A stretch of DNA of 64,000 nt from Rhodanobacter sp. C06 (GTDB lineage Bacteria; Pseudomonadota; Gammaproteobacteria; Xanthomonadales; Rhodanobacteraceae), in assembly GCF_002001105.1 (NCBI RefSeq), contig NZ_MUNP01000059.1:124001-188000 (forward strand), read 5' to 3'. The translations under genes were made by a program, and so were the position numbers. Shown piece after piece: positions 44,505-52,805 of this stretch. The notes beneath the pieces were generated by a model that was not told the origin of the DNA, ran no database searches, and was given only the letters and a program-made list of their open reading frames with translations. Numbering within the stretch: the first letter of the stretch is position 1; each line of letters starts with the position of its first letter.

Positions 44505-47500
44505 ATGCAGGTCAGGGAAAGCACCATCGAGCAGGAGCTGATCGAGAAGCTTGGCGAGCTCAAATACACGATTCGCGAAGACATCCGCGACCGCGCGGCG
44601 CTGGAGCGCAATTTCCGCGCGCATTTCGAGGCACTGAACCGCGTCACCCTGAGCGATGCCGAGTTCCAGCGGCTGCTGGAAGACATCGTCACCCCCGACG
44701 TGTTTGCTGCTGCGCACACGCTGCGCCACCGCAACGCCTTCACCCGCGACGACGGCACACCGCTCAACTACACGCTGGTGAACATCACCGACTGGTGCAA
44801 GAACACCTTCGAGGTGGCGCACCAGTTGCGCATCAACACCGACTACAGCTACCACCAGTACGACGTCGTGCTGCTGATCAATGGCGTGCCGGTGGTGCAG
44901 ATCGAGCTGAAGACGCTGGGCATCAACCCGCGCCGCGCGCTTGAGCAGATCGTCGAATACAAGAACGACCCGGGCAACGGCTATACCCGCACGCTGCTGT
45001 GCTTCATCCAGCTGTTCGTGGTCAGCAACCGCGACAACACCTATTACTTCGCCAACAACAACGCCCGCCACTTCGCCTTCAACGCCGACGAGCGCTACCT
45101 GCCGGTGTACGAATACGCCGCGCCGGACAACCGCAAGATCACGGGGCTGGACGCCTTCGCCGAGGCGTTCCTGGCCAAGTGCACGCTGGGCCAGATGATC
45201 AGCCGCTACATGGTGCTGGTGGCCAGCGAGCAGAAGCTGCTGATGATGCGGCCGTACCAGATCTACGCGGTCAAGAACATCGTCGAGTGCATCGACAAGA
45301 ACCTCGGCAACGGCTACGTCTGGCACACCACCGGCAGCGGCAAGACGCTCACCAGCTTCAAGGCGTCCACGTTGCTCAAAGCCAATCCGGCCATTGAGAA
45401 GTGCCTGTTCGTGGTCGACCGCAAGGACCTGGATCGCCAGACCCGCGAGGAGTTCAACCGCTTCCAGGAAGGTTGCGTGGAGGAGAACACCAACACCGGC
45501 GCGCTGGTGCGGCGCATGCTGTCCGACGATGCCGCCGACAAGGTCATCGTCTGCACCATCCAGAAGCTGGGCCTGGCGCTGGACGGCGGCGGCACGCGCA
45601 ACCTGAGCCGCGAGAAGCGCGGCCTCACCAGCCATGCCGAGCAGTTGGAAGCCCTGCGCGACAAGCGCATCGTCTTCATCTTCGACGAATGCCACCGCTC
45701 GCAGTTCGGCGACAACCACCAGGCCATCAAGGACTTCTTCCCCAACGCCCAGCTGTTCGGCTTCACCGGCACGCCGATCTTCGAGCAGAACGCCAGCTAC
45801 AAGCGCATCGAAGGCGAGGAGCAGACGCTCAAGACCACGGAAGACCTGTTCCAGCAGTCGCTGCACGAATACACCATCACCCACGCCATCGAGGACAGGA
45901 ACGTCCTGAAGTTTCACGTCGACTACTTCAAGCCGGATGGCAAGAATCCGCCCAAGCCCGGCGAGCCGCTGGCCAAGCGCGCCGTGGTCGAGGCCATCCT
46001 GGCCCGGCACGACACCGCCACCGGCGGGCGCCGCTTCAACGCCCTGCTGGCCACAGCAAGCATCAACGACGCGATCGAGTACTACACGCTGTTCAAGGCC
46101 GCGCAGGCCGAGAAGCAGCAGGCCGATCCCGATTACGTGCCGCTCAACATCGCCGCGGTGTTCTCCCCGCCAGCCGATGTCAGCGCCGACGTGAAGCAGC
46201 TGCAGGAAGACCTGCCGCAGGAACAGGCCGACAACAAGAAGAATCCCGAAGAAAAGAAGGCGGCGCTGGCGGCCATCATCGCCGACTACAACGCCGCGTT
46301 CGGCACCAATCACCGCATCGAGGAGTTCGACGGCTACTACCAGGACGTGCAGCAGCGCATCAAGAACCAGCAGTTCCCCAAGGCCGACCTGCCGAACAAG
46401 GGCCGCGAGAAGCTCGACCTCGTGATCGTGGTGGACATGCTGCTCACCGGCTTCGACAGCAAGTACCTCAACACCCTGTACGTGGACAAGAACCTCAGGC
46501 ACCACGGCCTGATCCAGGCGTTCAGCCGCACCAACCGCGTGCTCAACGACACCAAGCCCTACGGCAACATCCTCGACTTCCGCGGCCAGCAGAAGGAGGT
46601 GGATGCCGCCATCGCCCTGTTCTCCGGCGTCAAGGCCGAGCAGGCGCGCACCATCTGGCTGGTGGACACCGCGCCGGTGGTGATCGAAAAGCTCAAGGAA
46701 GCCCGCGACCAGCTCGACAGCTTCATGGCCTCGCAGGGCCTCAGCGGAAAACCGGACGACATCGCCAACCTCAAGGGCGACGCCGCCCGCGCCGGCTTCG
46801 TCGAGCGCTTCAAGCAGGTGCAGAAGCTGAAGACCCAGCTCGACCAGTACACCGACCTGGACGACGCACAGAAACAGCAGATCGAAACGGTCCTGCCCCG
46901 TGACGAACACAACGCGTTCCGCGGCGCGTATCTGGAAACCGCGCAGCGCCTGCGCGCGCAGCAGGCCAAGCCGGACGGGAAGAAGAACGAGGACATCGAC
47001 CAGCTCGATTTCGAGTTCGTGCTGTTCGCCTCCGCCACCATCGACTACGACTACATCATGAAGCTGGCGGCCGACATCTCCATGCAACCGGCCGGCAAGG
47101 CCAGCATGAACCGCGAGCAGTTGATCGGCCTGATCGCGGGCGATGCCAAGTTTATCGACGAGCGCGAGGAGATCAGCGAGTACGTGCGCGGCCTGAAGGC
47201 CGGCACCGGCTTGGACGAGGCCGCCATCCGCGCCGGCTACGAGGCCTTCAAGCAGGACAAGGCCGCCCGCGCGCTGGCTGGGGTGGCAGAAGCGCATGGC
47301 CTGCCGGTCGCCCGCCTGCAGGCCTTCGTCGACGCCGTGCTGGCCCGCCGCATCTTCGACGGCGAGGCGCTGACCGAACTGCTCAGCCCGCTGGAACTGG
47401 GCTGGAAGGCGCGCGCACAGAAGGAAGAGGCGCTGATGCGTGACCTGATACCGCTGCTGCGCAAGCGTGCCGGCGGGCGCGAGATCGCCGGGCTGAAGGC

Positions 47501-47519
47501 GTGGGAGGAGGCGCGGTGA
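44505..47519 (+). CDS. hsdR: Type I restriction enzyme R subunit (endonuclease/translocase)
   Basis: This is a 1004-residue HsdR. The N-terminal PD-(D/E)xK nuclease has D120, E134 and K136 (PVVQIELKT), with the QxxxY motif at Q148-Y152. The superfamily 2 motor has Walker A HTTGSGKT (274-281) and a DECH box (394-397), then FGFTGTPIFEQ, and helicase domain 2 with VVDMLLTGFDSKYLNTLYVD and LIQAFSRTNRV. A C-terminal helical region contacts the methyltransferase. It cuts foreign DNA after translocation when the site is unmethylated. GAGG upstream supports the ATG at 44505. Its stop overlaps the hsdS start (TGATG). Confidence 0.95.
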   Translation: MQVRESTIEQELIEKLGELKYTIREDIRDRAALERNFRAHFEALNRVTLSDAEFQRLLEDIVTPDVFAAAHTLRHRNAFTRDDGTPLNYTLVNITDWCKNTFEVAHQLRINTDYSYHQYDVVLLINGVPVVQIELKTLGINPRRALEQIVEYKNDPGNGYTRTLLCFIQLFVVSNRDNTYYFANNNARHFAFNADERYLPVYEYAAPDNRKITGLDAFAEAFLAKCTLGQMISRYMVLVASEQKLLMMRPYQIYAVKNIVECIDKNLGNGYVWHTTGSGKTLTSFKASTLLKANPAIEKCLFVVDRKDLDRQTREEFNRFQEGCVEENTNTGALVRRMLSDDAADKVIVCTIQKLGLALDGGGTRNLSREKRGLTSHAEQLEALRDKRIVFIFDECHRSQFGDNHQAIKDFFPNAQLFGFTGTPIFEQNASYKRIEGEEQTLKTTEDLFQQSLHEYTITHAIEDRNVLKFHVDYFKPDGKNPPKPGEPLAKRAVVEAILARHDTATGGRRFNALLATASINDAIEYYTLFKAAQAEKQQADPDYVPLNIAAVFSPPADVSADVKQLQEDLPQEQADNKKNPEEKKAALAAIIADYNAAFGTNHRIEEFDGYYQDVQQRIKNQQFPKADLPNKGREKLDLVIVVDMLLTGFDSKYLNTLYVDKNLRHHGLIQAFSRTNRVLNDTKPYGNILDFRGQQKEVDAAIALFSGVKAEQARTIWLVDTAPVVIEKLKEARDQLDSFMASQGLSGKPDDIANLKGDAARAGFVERFKQVQKLKTQLDQYTDLDDAQKQQIETVLPRDEHNAFRGAYLETAQRLRAQQAKPDGKKNEDIDQLDFEFVLFASATIDYDYIMKLAADISMQPAGKASMNREQLIGLIAGDAKFIDEREEISEYVRGLKAGTGLDEAAIRAGYEAFKQDKAARALAGVAEAHGLPVARLQAFVDAVLARRIFDGEALTELLSPLELGWKARAQKEEALMRDLIPLLRKRAGGREIAGLKAWEEAR

Positions 47520-48844
47520 TGGCCAAGGAAGACAAGGCGACGGCGACGCTTGCACCGAAGCTGCGATTTCCAGCATTTCGGACGACACCTGGCTGGTGCG
47601 TCAAACGCATGGATCGCCTCTATGCGTTCATGCGGAACAACATCCTGTCTCGTGACAAGCTCAACTACGACGCTGGTCATGCGAAGAACATCCACTACGG
47701 AGACATCCACACCAAGTTCCCGGCGTTGTTCGACGTCACCAAAGAGCGGACACCGTTTGTCAACGATACCGAAGAAGTTCCGGCTGCTGGGTCTGAGGAT
47801 TACTGCATTGAGGGCGACATCATCTTTGCCGACGCTTCTGAAGACACGAATGACGTCGGCAAGAGCATGGAAATCGTTCGCTTGAACGGCGAGCCAGTTC
47901 TGTCAGGTCAGCACACGATTTTGGCGAGGCGGAAAGACGAATCTCTGATCGTCGGCTTCGGTGGATACCTGTTTCGTTCGGGATGGATCCGTTCGCGGAT
48001 CAAGAAAGAGGCGCAAGGGACCAAGGTTTACCAAATATCTGCATCGCGTCTCGGCGGTATCGACATCACGTACCCGAGCGAAGCAGCCGAGCAACAAAAA
48101 ATCGCCGACTGCCTGACGTCGCTGGACGAGGTGATTGCCGCGCAGGGGCGCAAGGTGGAGGCGTTGAAGGCGCACAAGCGCGGCCTGATGCAGCAGCTGT
48201 TCCCCCGGATCGGTGAAACTAGCCCCCGCCTCCGCTTCCCCGAGTTCCGCAACGCGCCAGAGTGGAAGAAGGTGCCGCTTGGAAAGGTTGCTGAGATCAA
48301 GCTAGGGAAGATGCTCGACGCCGACAAGCAAAAGAGCGGACGTCTGCTTCCCTACGTCAACAATATCTCGCTGCGATGGAATGAAGTGGACACTTCCAAC
48401 CTTCCGCGGATGTATTTCAAGGAAAGTGAGCTTGAGCGCTATAGCTTGCAGAAGGGTGACGTTTTGGTTTGCGAAGGTGGCGTGCCGGGACGGTCTGCAG
48501 TTTGGGATGGGCGATTGCCTGATCTGAAGTTCCAGAAAGCAATTCATCGCGTCCGCTTTCACGTGCCCTTCGTACCGAAGGTTCTCGTTCTATATTTGGA
48601 GGCAATCGCCGGTACAAATGCTTTCGAGAGTTTGTTCACGGGCGGGGGCATCAAGCACCTTACAGGCGAGACGTTCGCAAAGCTCGCGATTCCCGTTATG
48701 CCGCTTCCGGAGCAGCAGCGTATAGCCGACTGCCTCTCCTCCCTCGACACCCAGATCACTGCCGAGTCCAACCAGCTCGCCGCCCTCAAGACCCACAAGC
48801 AGGGCCTGATGCAGCAGCTGTTCCCAAATACAAATGAGAAGTGA
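47519..48844 (+). CDS. hsdS: Type I restriction enzyme S subunit (specificity)
   Basis: This is a 441-residue HsdS with two target-recognition domains (about 20-165 and 235-390), each followed by a conserved coiled-coil. These read EQQKIADCLTSLDEVI then HKRGLMQQLFP in the centre, and EQQRIADCLSSLDTQI then HKQGLMQQLFP at the end. The coils measure the gap between the two half-sites and dock HsdM and HsdR. Codon use in both recognition domains is less GC-rich than in the flanking genes, as expected for exchanged modules. The two coil ends are encoded by near-identical 32-base direct repeats. The recognition sequence cannot be predicted from here. Confidence 0.93.
   Translation: MAKEDKATATLAPKLRFPAFRTTPGWCVKRMDRLYAFMRNNILSRDKLNYDAGHAKNIHYGDIHTKFPALFDVTKERTPFVNDTEEVPAAGSEDYCIEGDIIFADASEDTNDVGKSMEIVRLNGEPVLSGQHTILARRKDESLIVGFGGYLFRSGWIRSRIKKEAQGTKVYQISASRLGGIDITYPSEAAEQQKIADCLTSLDEVIAAQGRKVEALKAHKRGLMQQLFPRIGETSPRLRFPEFRNAPEWKKVPLGKVAEIKLGKMLDADKQKSGRLLPYVNNISLRWNEVDTSNLPRMYFKESELERYSLQKGDVLVCEGGVPGRSAVWDGRLPDLKFQKAIHRVRFHVPFVPKVLVLYLEAIAGTNAFESLFTGGGIKHLTGETFAKLAIPVMPLPEQQRIADCLSSLDTQITAESNQLAALKTHKQGLMQQLFPNTNEK
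48173..48825 (+). repeat. 32-bp direct repeats inside hsdS
   Basis: Positions 48173-48204 and 48794-48825 share CACAAGC, two differing bases, then GGCCTGATGCAGCAGCTGTT plus CCC. They encode the ends of the central and distal coiled-coils and flank the second recognition domain. Recombination between them would remove that domain. Confidence 0.8.
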
Positions 48845-48946
48845 GAAATGAGAAGTGAGAAATGGCGCAAAGGACTCAACCCCGTCGAACGTCTGTTCGA
48901 GGGGCCTGGCCTGCCTTTGATTTCTCACTTCTCACTTCTCACTTCT
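48836..48946. repeat. 27-bp inverted repeat between hsdS and rhuM
   Basis: The left arm (48836-48863) is made of GAGAAGTGAGAAATGAGAAG repeats; the right arm (48920-48946) is ATTTCTCACTTCTCACTTCT with continuation. The arms are complementary over about 27 bases with one mismatch, and the loop is 56 bases. The left arm contains the last hsdS codons and stop. A transcript crossing this spacer would fold into a long purine/pyrimidine hairpin, which could attenuate expression of the downstream rhuM-prrC-hsdM genes. Confidence 0.75.
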
Positions 48947-48966
48947 AATTCCGCGAGCGCGCCAGC

Positions 48967-49968
48967 GTGAGCGGTCTGATCCTCTACACCACCGAGGACG
49001 GCGCCAGCCGCATCCAGTTGCGCGCCGACGGCCAGACCGTCTGGCTGACGCAGGCGGAGATGGCGGAGCTGTTCGACGCGACCAAGCAGAACATCTCCCT
49101 CCACTTGAAAAACATCCTGGGGGACAAGGAGTTGGAAGCGGATTCAGTGGTCAAGGAATCCTTGACAACTGCCGCAGACGGCAAGGCCTACCGGACCAAC
49201 CTCTACAACCTCGACGCCATCCTGGCCGTGGGCTACCGCGTGCGCTCGCCGCGCGGAGTGCAGTTCCGCCGCTGGGCCAGCACCGCGCTCAAGGAATACC
49301 TGCTCAAGGGTTTCGTCATGGACGACGAGCGCCTGAAGAATCCGGACGGTCGCCCGGATCACTTCGACGAAATGCTGGCGCGCATCCGCGACATCCGCGC
49401 CTCGGAAAAGCGCTTCTACCAGAAGGTGCGCGACCTGTTCGCGCTGAGCGTCGACTACGACAAGAGCGACCGCGCCACCCAGACCTTCTTCGCCACCGTG
49501 CAGAACCTGCTGCTGTACGCGGTAACGCAGCAGACCGCCGCCGAACTGATCCTGGCCCGCGCTAATGCCGACGACCCGCACTTCGGCCTGCGCGCCTGGA
49601 GCGGCGGCCGCGTGCGCAAGCAGGACATCGTGGTCGCCAAGAACTATCTGGTCGAAGACGAAATCGACACGCTCAACCGGCTGGTGACGATCTTCCTGGA
49701 AACCGCCGAGCTGCGCGCCAAGCGCCGGCAGGACATCCCGATGCGCTTCTGGATGGACAACGTGGGCCAGATCATCGCCAGCAACGGCTTCCCGCTGCTG
49801 GAAAACGCCGGATCGTTCAGCCGTGAGCAGATGGAAGCGCAGACCGGCGAGCGCTGGCTGGCCTTCGACGAACAGCGCAAGCAGCAGGAAGCCCGTGCCG
49901 CCGATGCCGCCGACGAAGCTGAGCTGGCCGCGCTGGAAAACAAGATCAAGCGGCGCCCGAAGCCATGA
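48967..49968 (+). CDS. rhuM: RhuM-family protein
   Basis: This is a 333-residue protein of the 'virulence protein RhuM' family, named after a gene in a Salmonella pathogenicity island. The N terminus has a KilA-N/Bro-like DNA-binding region (WLTQAEMAELFDATKQNISL, HLKNIL, YNLDAILAVGYRVRSPRGVQ, FRRWASTALKEYL). A helical middle follows (QTFFATVQNLLLYAVTQQTA), then a charged coiled-coil C terminus. The biochemical role is unknown. Homologues are often found inside type I R-M loci, as here. The start is GTG, and its stop overlaps the prrC start (ATGA), so translation of the two is coupled. Confidence 0.85.
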   Translation: MSGLILYTTEDGASRIQLRADGQTVWLTQAEMAELFDATKQNISLHLKNILGDKELEADSVVKESLTTAADGKAYRTNLYNLDAILAVGYRVRSPRGVQFRRWASTALKEYLLKGFVMDDERLKNPDGRPDHFDEMLARIRDIRASEKRFYQKVRDLFALSVDYDKSDRATQTFFATVQNLLLYAVTQQTAAELILARANADDPHFGLRAWSGGRVRKQDIVVAKNYLVEDEIDTLNRLVTIFLETAELRAKRRQDIPMRFWMDNVGQIIASNGFPLLENAGSFSREQMEAQTGERWLAFDEQRKQQEARAADAADEAELAALENKIKRRPKP

Positions 49969-51125
49969 CGGGGGCCAACAAGAAACAGCCGGATAAGGCG
50001 ATGGGCGCCGAGCCGTTCCCCGATCTCCCCGCCTTGGCAAAGCATCTTCGCGAGGAGCTGGACCAGAAGAAATTCGTCCTGCTCTATGCCTACAACGGCA
50101 CCGGCAAGACCCGGCTCTCGACGTCGTTCAAGGATCTGGGCAAGAAGGTCGATGAGAGCGGCGAAGTGACCGAGCGGGACACTCTGTACTTCAATGCGTT
50201 CACGGAAGACCTGTTCCAGTGGGATAACGATCTCGCCAACGACCATGAGCGAGTGCTGAAGATCAATCAGGATTCACGTTTCTTCGCCGGGCTTGGCGAG
50301 CTGGAGATGGATAACCGCATCCGTCCGCTGTTGAGTCGTTATGTCGATTTCGAGTTCGAAATCGATACGGACGCATGGGAAGTCAGCTTCGCGCGCGAGA
50401 CCAGGCAGAAGAAGGACGATGGCACCTACGAGACGATTCGTGAGGACGATATCAAGGTGTCGCGTGGCGAGGAGAACATTTTCATCTGGTGCTTCTTCCT
50501 GGCCATCGTGCAGCTGGCGCTGGATAGCGCCGAGGCCTACAAGTGGGTGAAATACATCTACATAGACGACCCCATCTCCTCGCTGGACGACAACAATGCG
50601 GTCATGGTGGCGCACCATCTGGCGCAACTGATGACAGGATCACACGAAGGCTTGCGCGTAGTGATATCCACGCACCACGTACTGTTCTTCAACGTGTTGT
50701 GCAATGAACTGAAGAAGTCGCGTCGCTATTTTCTCAGCAAGCGGCTACAAGACGACGGCTTTGCCCTGCACGAAACCGACAGCACGCCGTTTCTGTATCA
50801 CCTCGCATCACTGGTCGAGTTGCATGAGGCCATGAAGTCGGGCGCTCTCTATACGCACCACTTCAACATGCTGCGCCGGGTCATGGAGCAGACAGCGTGC
50901 TTCTTTGGCTACGCCAAATGGGACGAGTGCATCAAGGCCGAAGGCGATGACCCGAACCAGACGGTATACAAGCGAGTGATCGATCTGATGAGCCATGGCG
51001 ACTATTCCCTCTACGAGCCGAGGGAAATGTTGCCTGACAACAAAGAGCATTTTGGCCGCATCTTGCGACAGTTCATCACTCGACATCCGTTCAGCCCAGC
51101 GCTGTTCCCGAACGAAGCGACGTAA
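49965..51125 (+). CDS. prrC: PrrC-type anticodon nuclease
   Basis: This is a 386-residue homologue of PrrC, the tRNA-Lys anticodon nuclease first found in E. coli prr. The ABC-type ATPase domain has Walker A YAYNGTGKT (41-49), the NAFTEDLFQWDNDL segment typical of PrrC (77-90), the signature VSRGEE (165-170) and Walker B YIYIDDPISSLDDN (197-210). The C-terminal nuclease domain has R304 and E308 in LRRVMEQTACFFGY and H344 in IDLMSHGDYS, aligning with the known PrrC triad Arg320-Glu324-His356. In E. coli the nuclease is kept silent by the R-M proteins and released when phage T4 inhibits restriction. It lies between rhuM and hsdM, 6 bases before hsdM. Confidence 0.93.
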   Translation: MTGANKKQPDKAMGAEPFPDLPALAKHLREELDQKKFVLLYAYNGTGKTRLSTSFKDLGKKVDESGEVTERDTLYFNAFTEDLFQWDNDLANDHERVLKINQDSRFFAGLGELEMDNRIRPLLSRYVDFEFEIDTDAWEVSFARETRQKKDDGTYETIREDDIKVSRGEENIFIWCFFLAIVQLALDSAEAYKWVKYIYIDDPISSLDDNNAVMVAHHLAQLMTGSHEGLRVVISTHHVLFFNVLCNELKKSRRYFLSKRLQDDGFALHETDSTPFLYHLASLVELHEAMKSGALYTHHFNMLRRVMEQTACFFGYAKWDECIKAEGDDPNQTVYKRVIDLMSHGDYSLYEPREMLPDNKEHFGRILRQFITRHPFSPALFPNEAT

Positions 51126-51131
51126 GACACC

Positions 51132-52751
51132 ATGACCGAAAACGACCAGAAACAACTCGGCAAAACCTTGTGGGCCGTCGCCGACCAGCTTCGCGGCACG
51201 ATGGATGCGGACGACTTCCGCGACTACATGCTGTCCTTCCTGTTCCTGCGCTACCTCTCGGACAATTACGAGGCGGCGGCGCGGAAAGAGCTGGGATCGG
51301 ACTACCCTGACCCGAATGCGGTCGGCAACGCCGGCAAGACGCCGCTGTCGGTCTGGTATGCGGCCAACAAGGCGGACGTGGCACAGTTCGAGCAGCAGAT
51401 GCGGCGCAAGGCGCATTACGTCATCAAGCCCAAGTACCTGTGGGGCCATATCGTGCATCTGGCCAAGACGCAGGACGACACGCTGCTGGATACGCTGCAG
51501 GGCGGCTTCAAGTACATCGAGGAAGAATCTTTCCAGAGCCACTTCCAGGGCTTGTTTTCAGAGATCAACCTCGCCTCGGACAAGCTTGGCCGCACTTATC
51601 CTGACCGCAATGCCAAGCTGTGTTCCATCATCAGCGAGATCGCCCGCGGTATGGCGCTGTTCTCCACGGATAGCGACACGCTGGGCGATGCCTACGAGTA
51701 TCTGATCGGTCAATTCGCGGCCGGCTCGGGCAAGAAAGCGGGCGAGTTCTACACCCCGCAGCAGATTTCCAACATCCTCTCGGCCATCGTCACGCTGGAT
51801 AGCCAGGAGCCGAAAACCGGACCGCGCAGCAAGCTGGACAGCGTGTTCGATTTCGCCTGTGGCTCGGGCTCCTTGCTGCTCAACGTGCGTCACCGCATGG
51901 TCAAAGCAGGCGGCACCATCGGCCGCATCTATGGGCAGGAATCCAATATCACCACCTACAACCTCGCTCGCATGAACATGCTGCTGCACGGGGTGAAGGA
52001 CACCGAGTTCGAGATCTACCACGGCGATACGCTGAAGAACGACTGGGAGTGGCTACGCGAAACCAATCCGGCGAAAAACCCGAAGTTCGACGCCGTAGTA
52101 GCCAATCCGCCCTTCAGCTACCGCTGGGAGCCGAAGGATGAGACCAAGGACGATCCGCGCTTCAGAAACCATGGCGTGGCGCCGAAAAGCGCCGCCGACT
52201 TCGCCTTCCTGCTGCACGGCCTGCATTACCTGAAAGACGACGGTGTGATGGCCATCATCCTGCCGCACGGCGTGCTGTTCCGTGGCGGCAAGGAGGCGGA
52301 CATCCGCACCAAGCTGCTCAAGGACGGCCACATCGACACGGTGATCGGCCTGCCGGCCAACCTGTTCTATTCCACCGGCATCCCGGTCTGCATCCTGGTG
52401 CTGAAGAAGTGCAAGAAGCCCGACGACGTGCTGTTCATCAACGCGGCCGACCACTTCGTGAAAGGCAAGCGGCAGAACCAGCTGTCGGAAGAGCACATCC
52501 AGCAGATCGTCAGCACGTACCAGAACCGGGAAGAGCTGGAACGCTATTCCCGACGCGTGGCGATGAAGGAAATCATCGACAACGACTACAACCTCAACAT
52601 CTCGCGCTATGTCAGCACGGCCGAGAACGAGAAGGAGATCGACCTCAAGGTCGTGCATGCCGAGCTGGTGACGATCGAGTCCGAGATCGCCACGGCGAAG
52701 CAACGCCACAATGCCTTCCTCACGGAGCTGGGGTTGGCGCCGTTGCCCTGA
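51132..52751 (+). CDS. hsdM: Type I restriction enzyme M subunit (DNA methyltransferase)
   Basis: This is a 539-residue HsdM. It has the N-terminal helical HsdM domain (residues about 5-165, DDFRDYMLSFLFLRYLSDNY), then the methyltransferase with GEFYTPQQI, SAM-binding motif I FDFACGSGSLLL (239-250) and catalytic NPPF (325-328), which indicates N6-adenine methylation. A C-terminal helical tail contacts HsdS. It protects host sites and forms the trimeric methylase and the pentameric nuclease with HsdS and HsdR. Here it is the last gene of the operon, an unusual position. Confidence 0.95.
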   Translation: MTENDQKQLGKTLWAVADQLRGTMDADDFRDYMLSFLFLRYLSDNYEAAARKELGSDYPDPNAVGNAGKTPLSVWYAANKADVAQFEQQMRRKAHYVIKPKYLWGHIVHLAKTQDDTLLDTLQGGFKYIEEESFQSHFQGLFSEINLASDKLGRTYPDRNAKLCSIISEIARGMALFSTDSDTLGDAYEYLIGQFAAGSGKKAGEFYTPQQISNILSAIVTLDSQEPKTGPRSKLDSVFDFACGSGSLLLNVRHRMVKAGGTIGRIYGQESNITTYNLARMNMLLHGVKDTEFEIYHGDTLKNDWEWLRETNPAKNPKFDAVVANPPFSYRWEPKDETKDDPRFRNHGVAPKSAADFAFLLHGLHYLKDDGVMAIILPHGVLFRGGKEADIRTKLLKDGHIDTVIGLPANLFYSTGIPVCILVLKKCKKPDDVLFINAADHFVKGKRQNQLSEEHIQQIVSTYQNREELERYSRRVAMKEIIDNDYNLNISRYVSTAENEKEIDLKVVHAELVTIESEIATAKQRHNAFLTELGLAPLP

Positions 52752-52805
52752 CCGCGCGTGAAGAAAGCAGCGGGGCCAAGTTGAACAAGCAAGGGGAAAT
52801 GGGCA

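Noticed and set aside
43764-47588. A 1274-codon open frame antisense to hsdR
   Set aside because: It mirrors the strongly biased hsdR codons and has no recognisable domain; hsdR explains the region fully.
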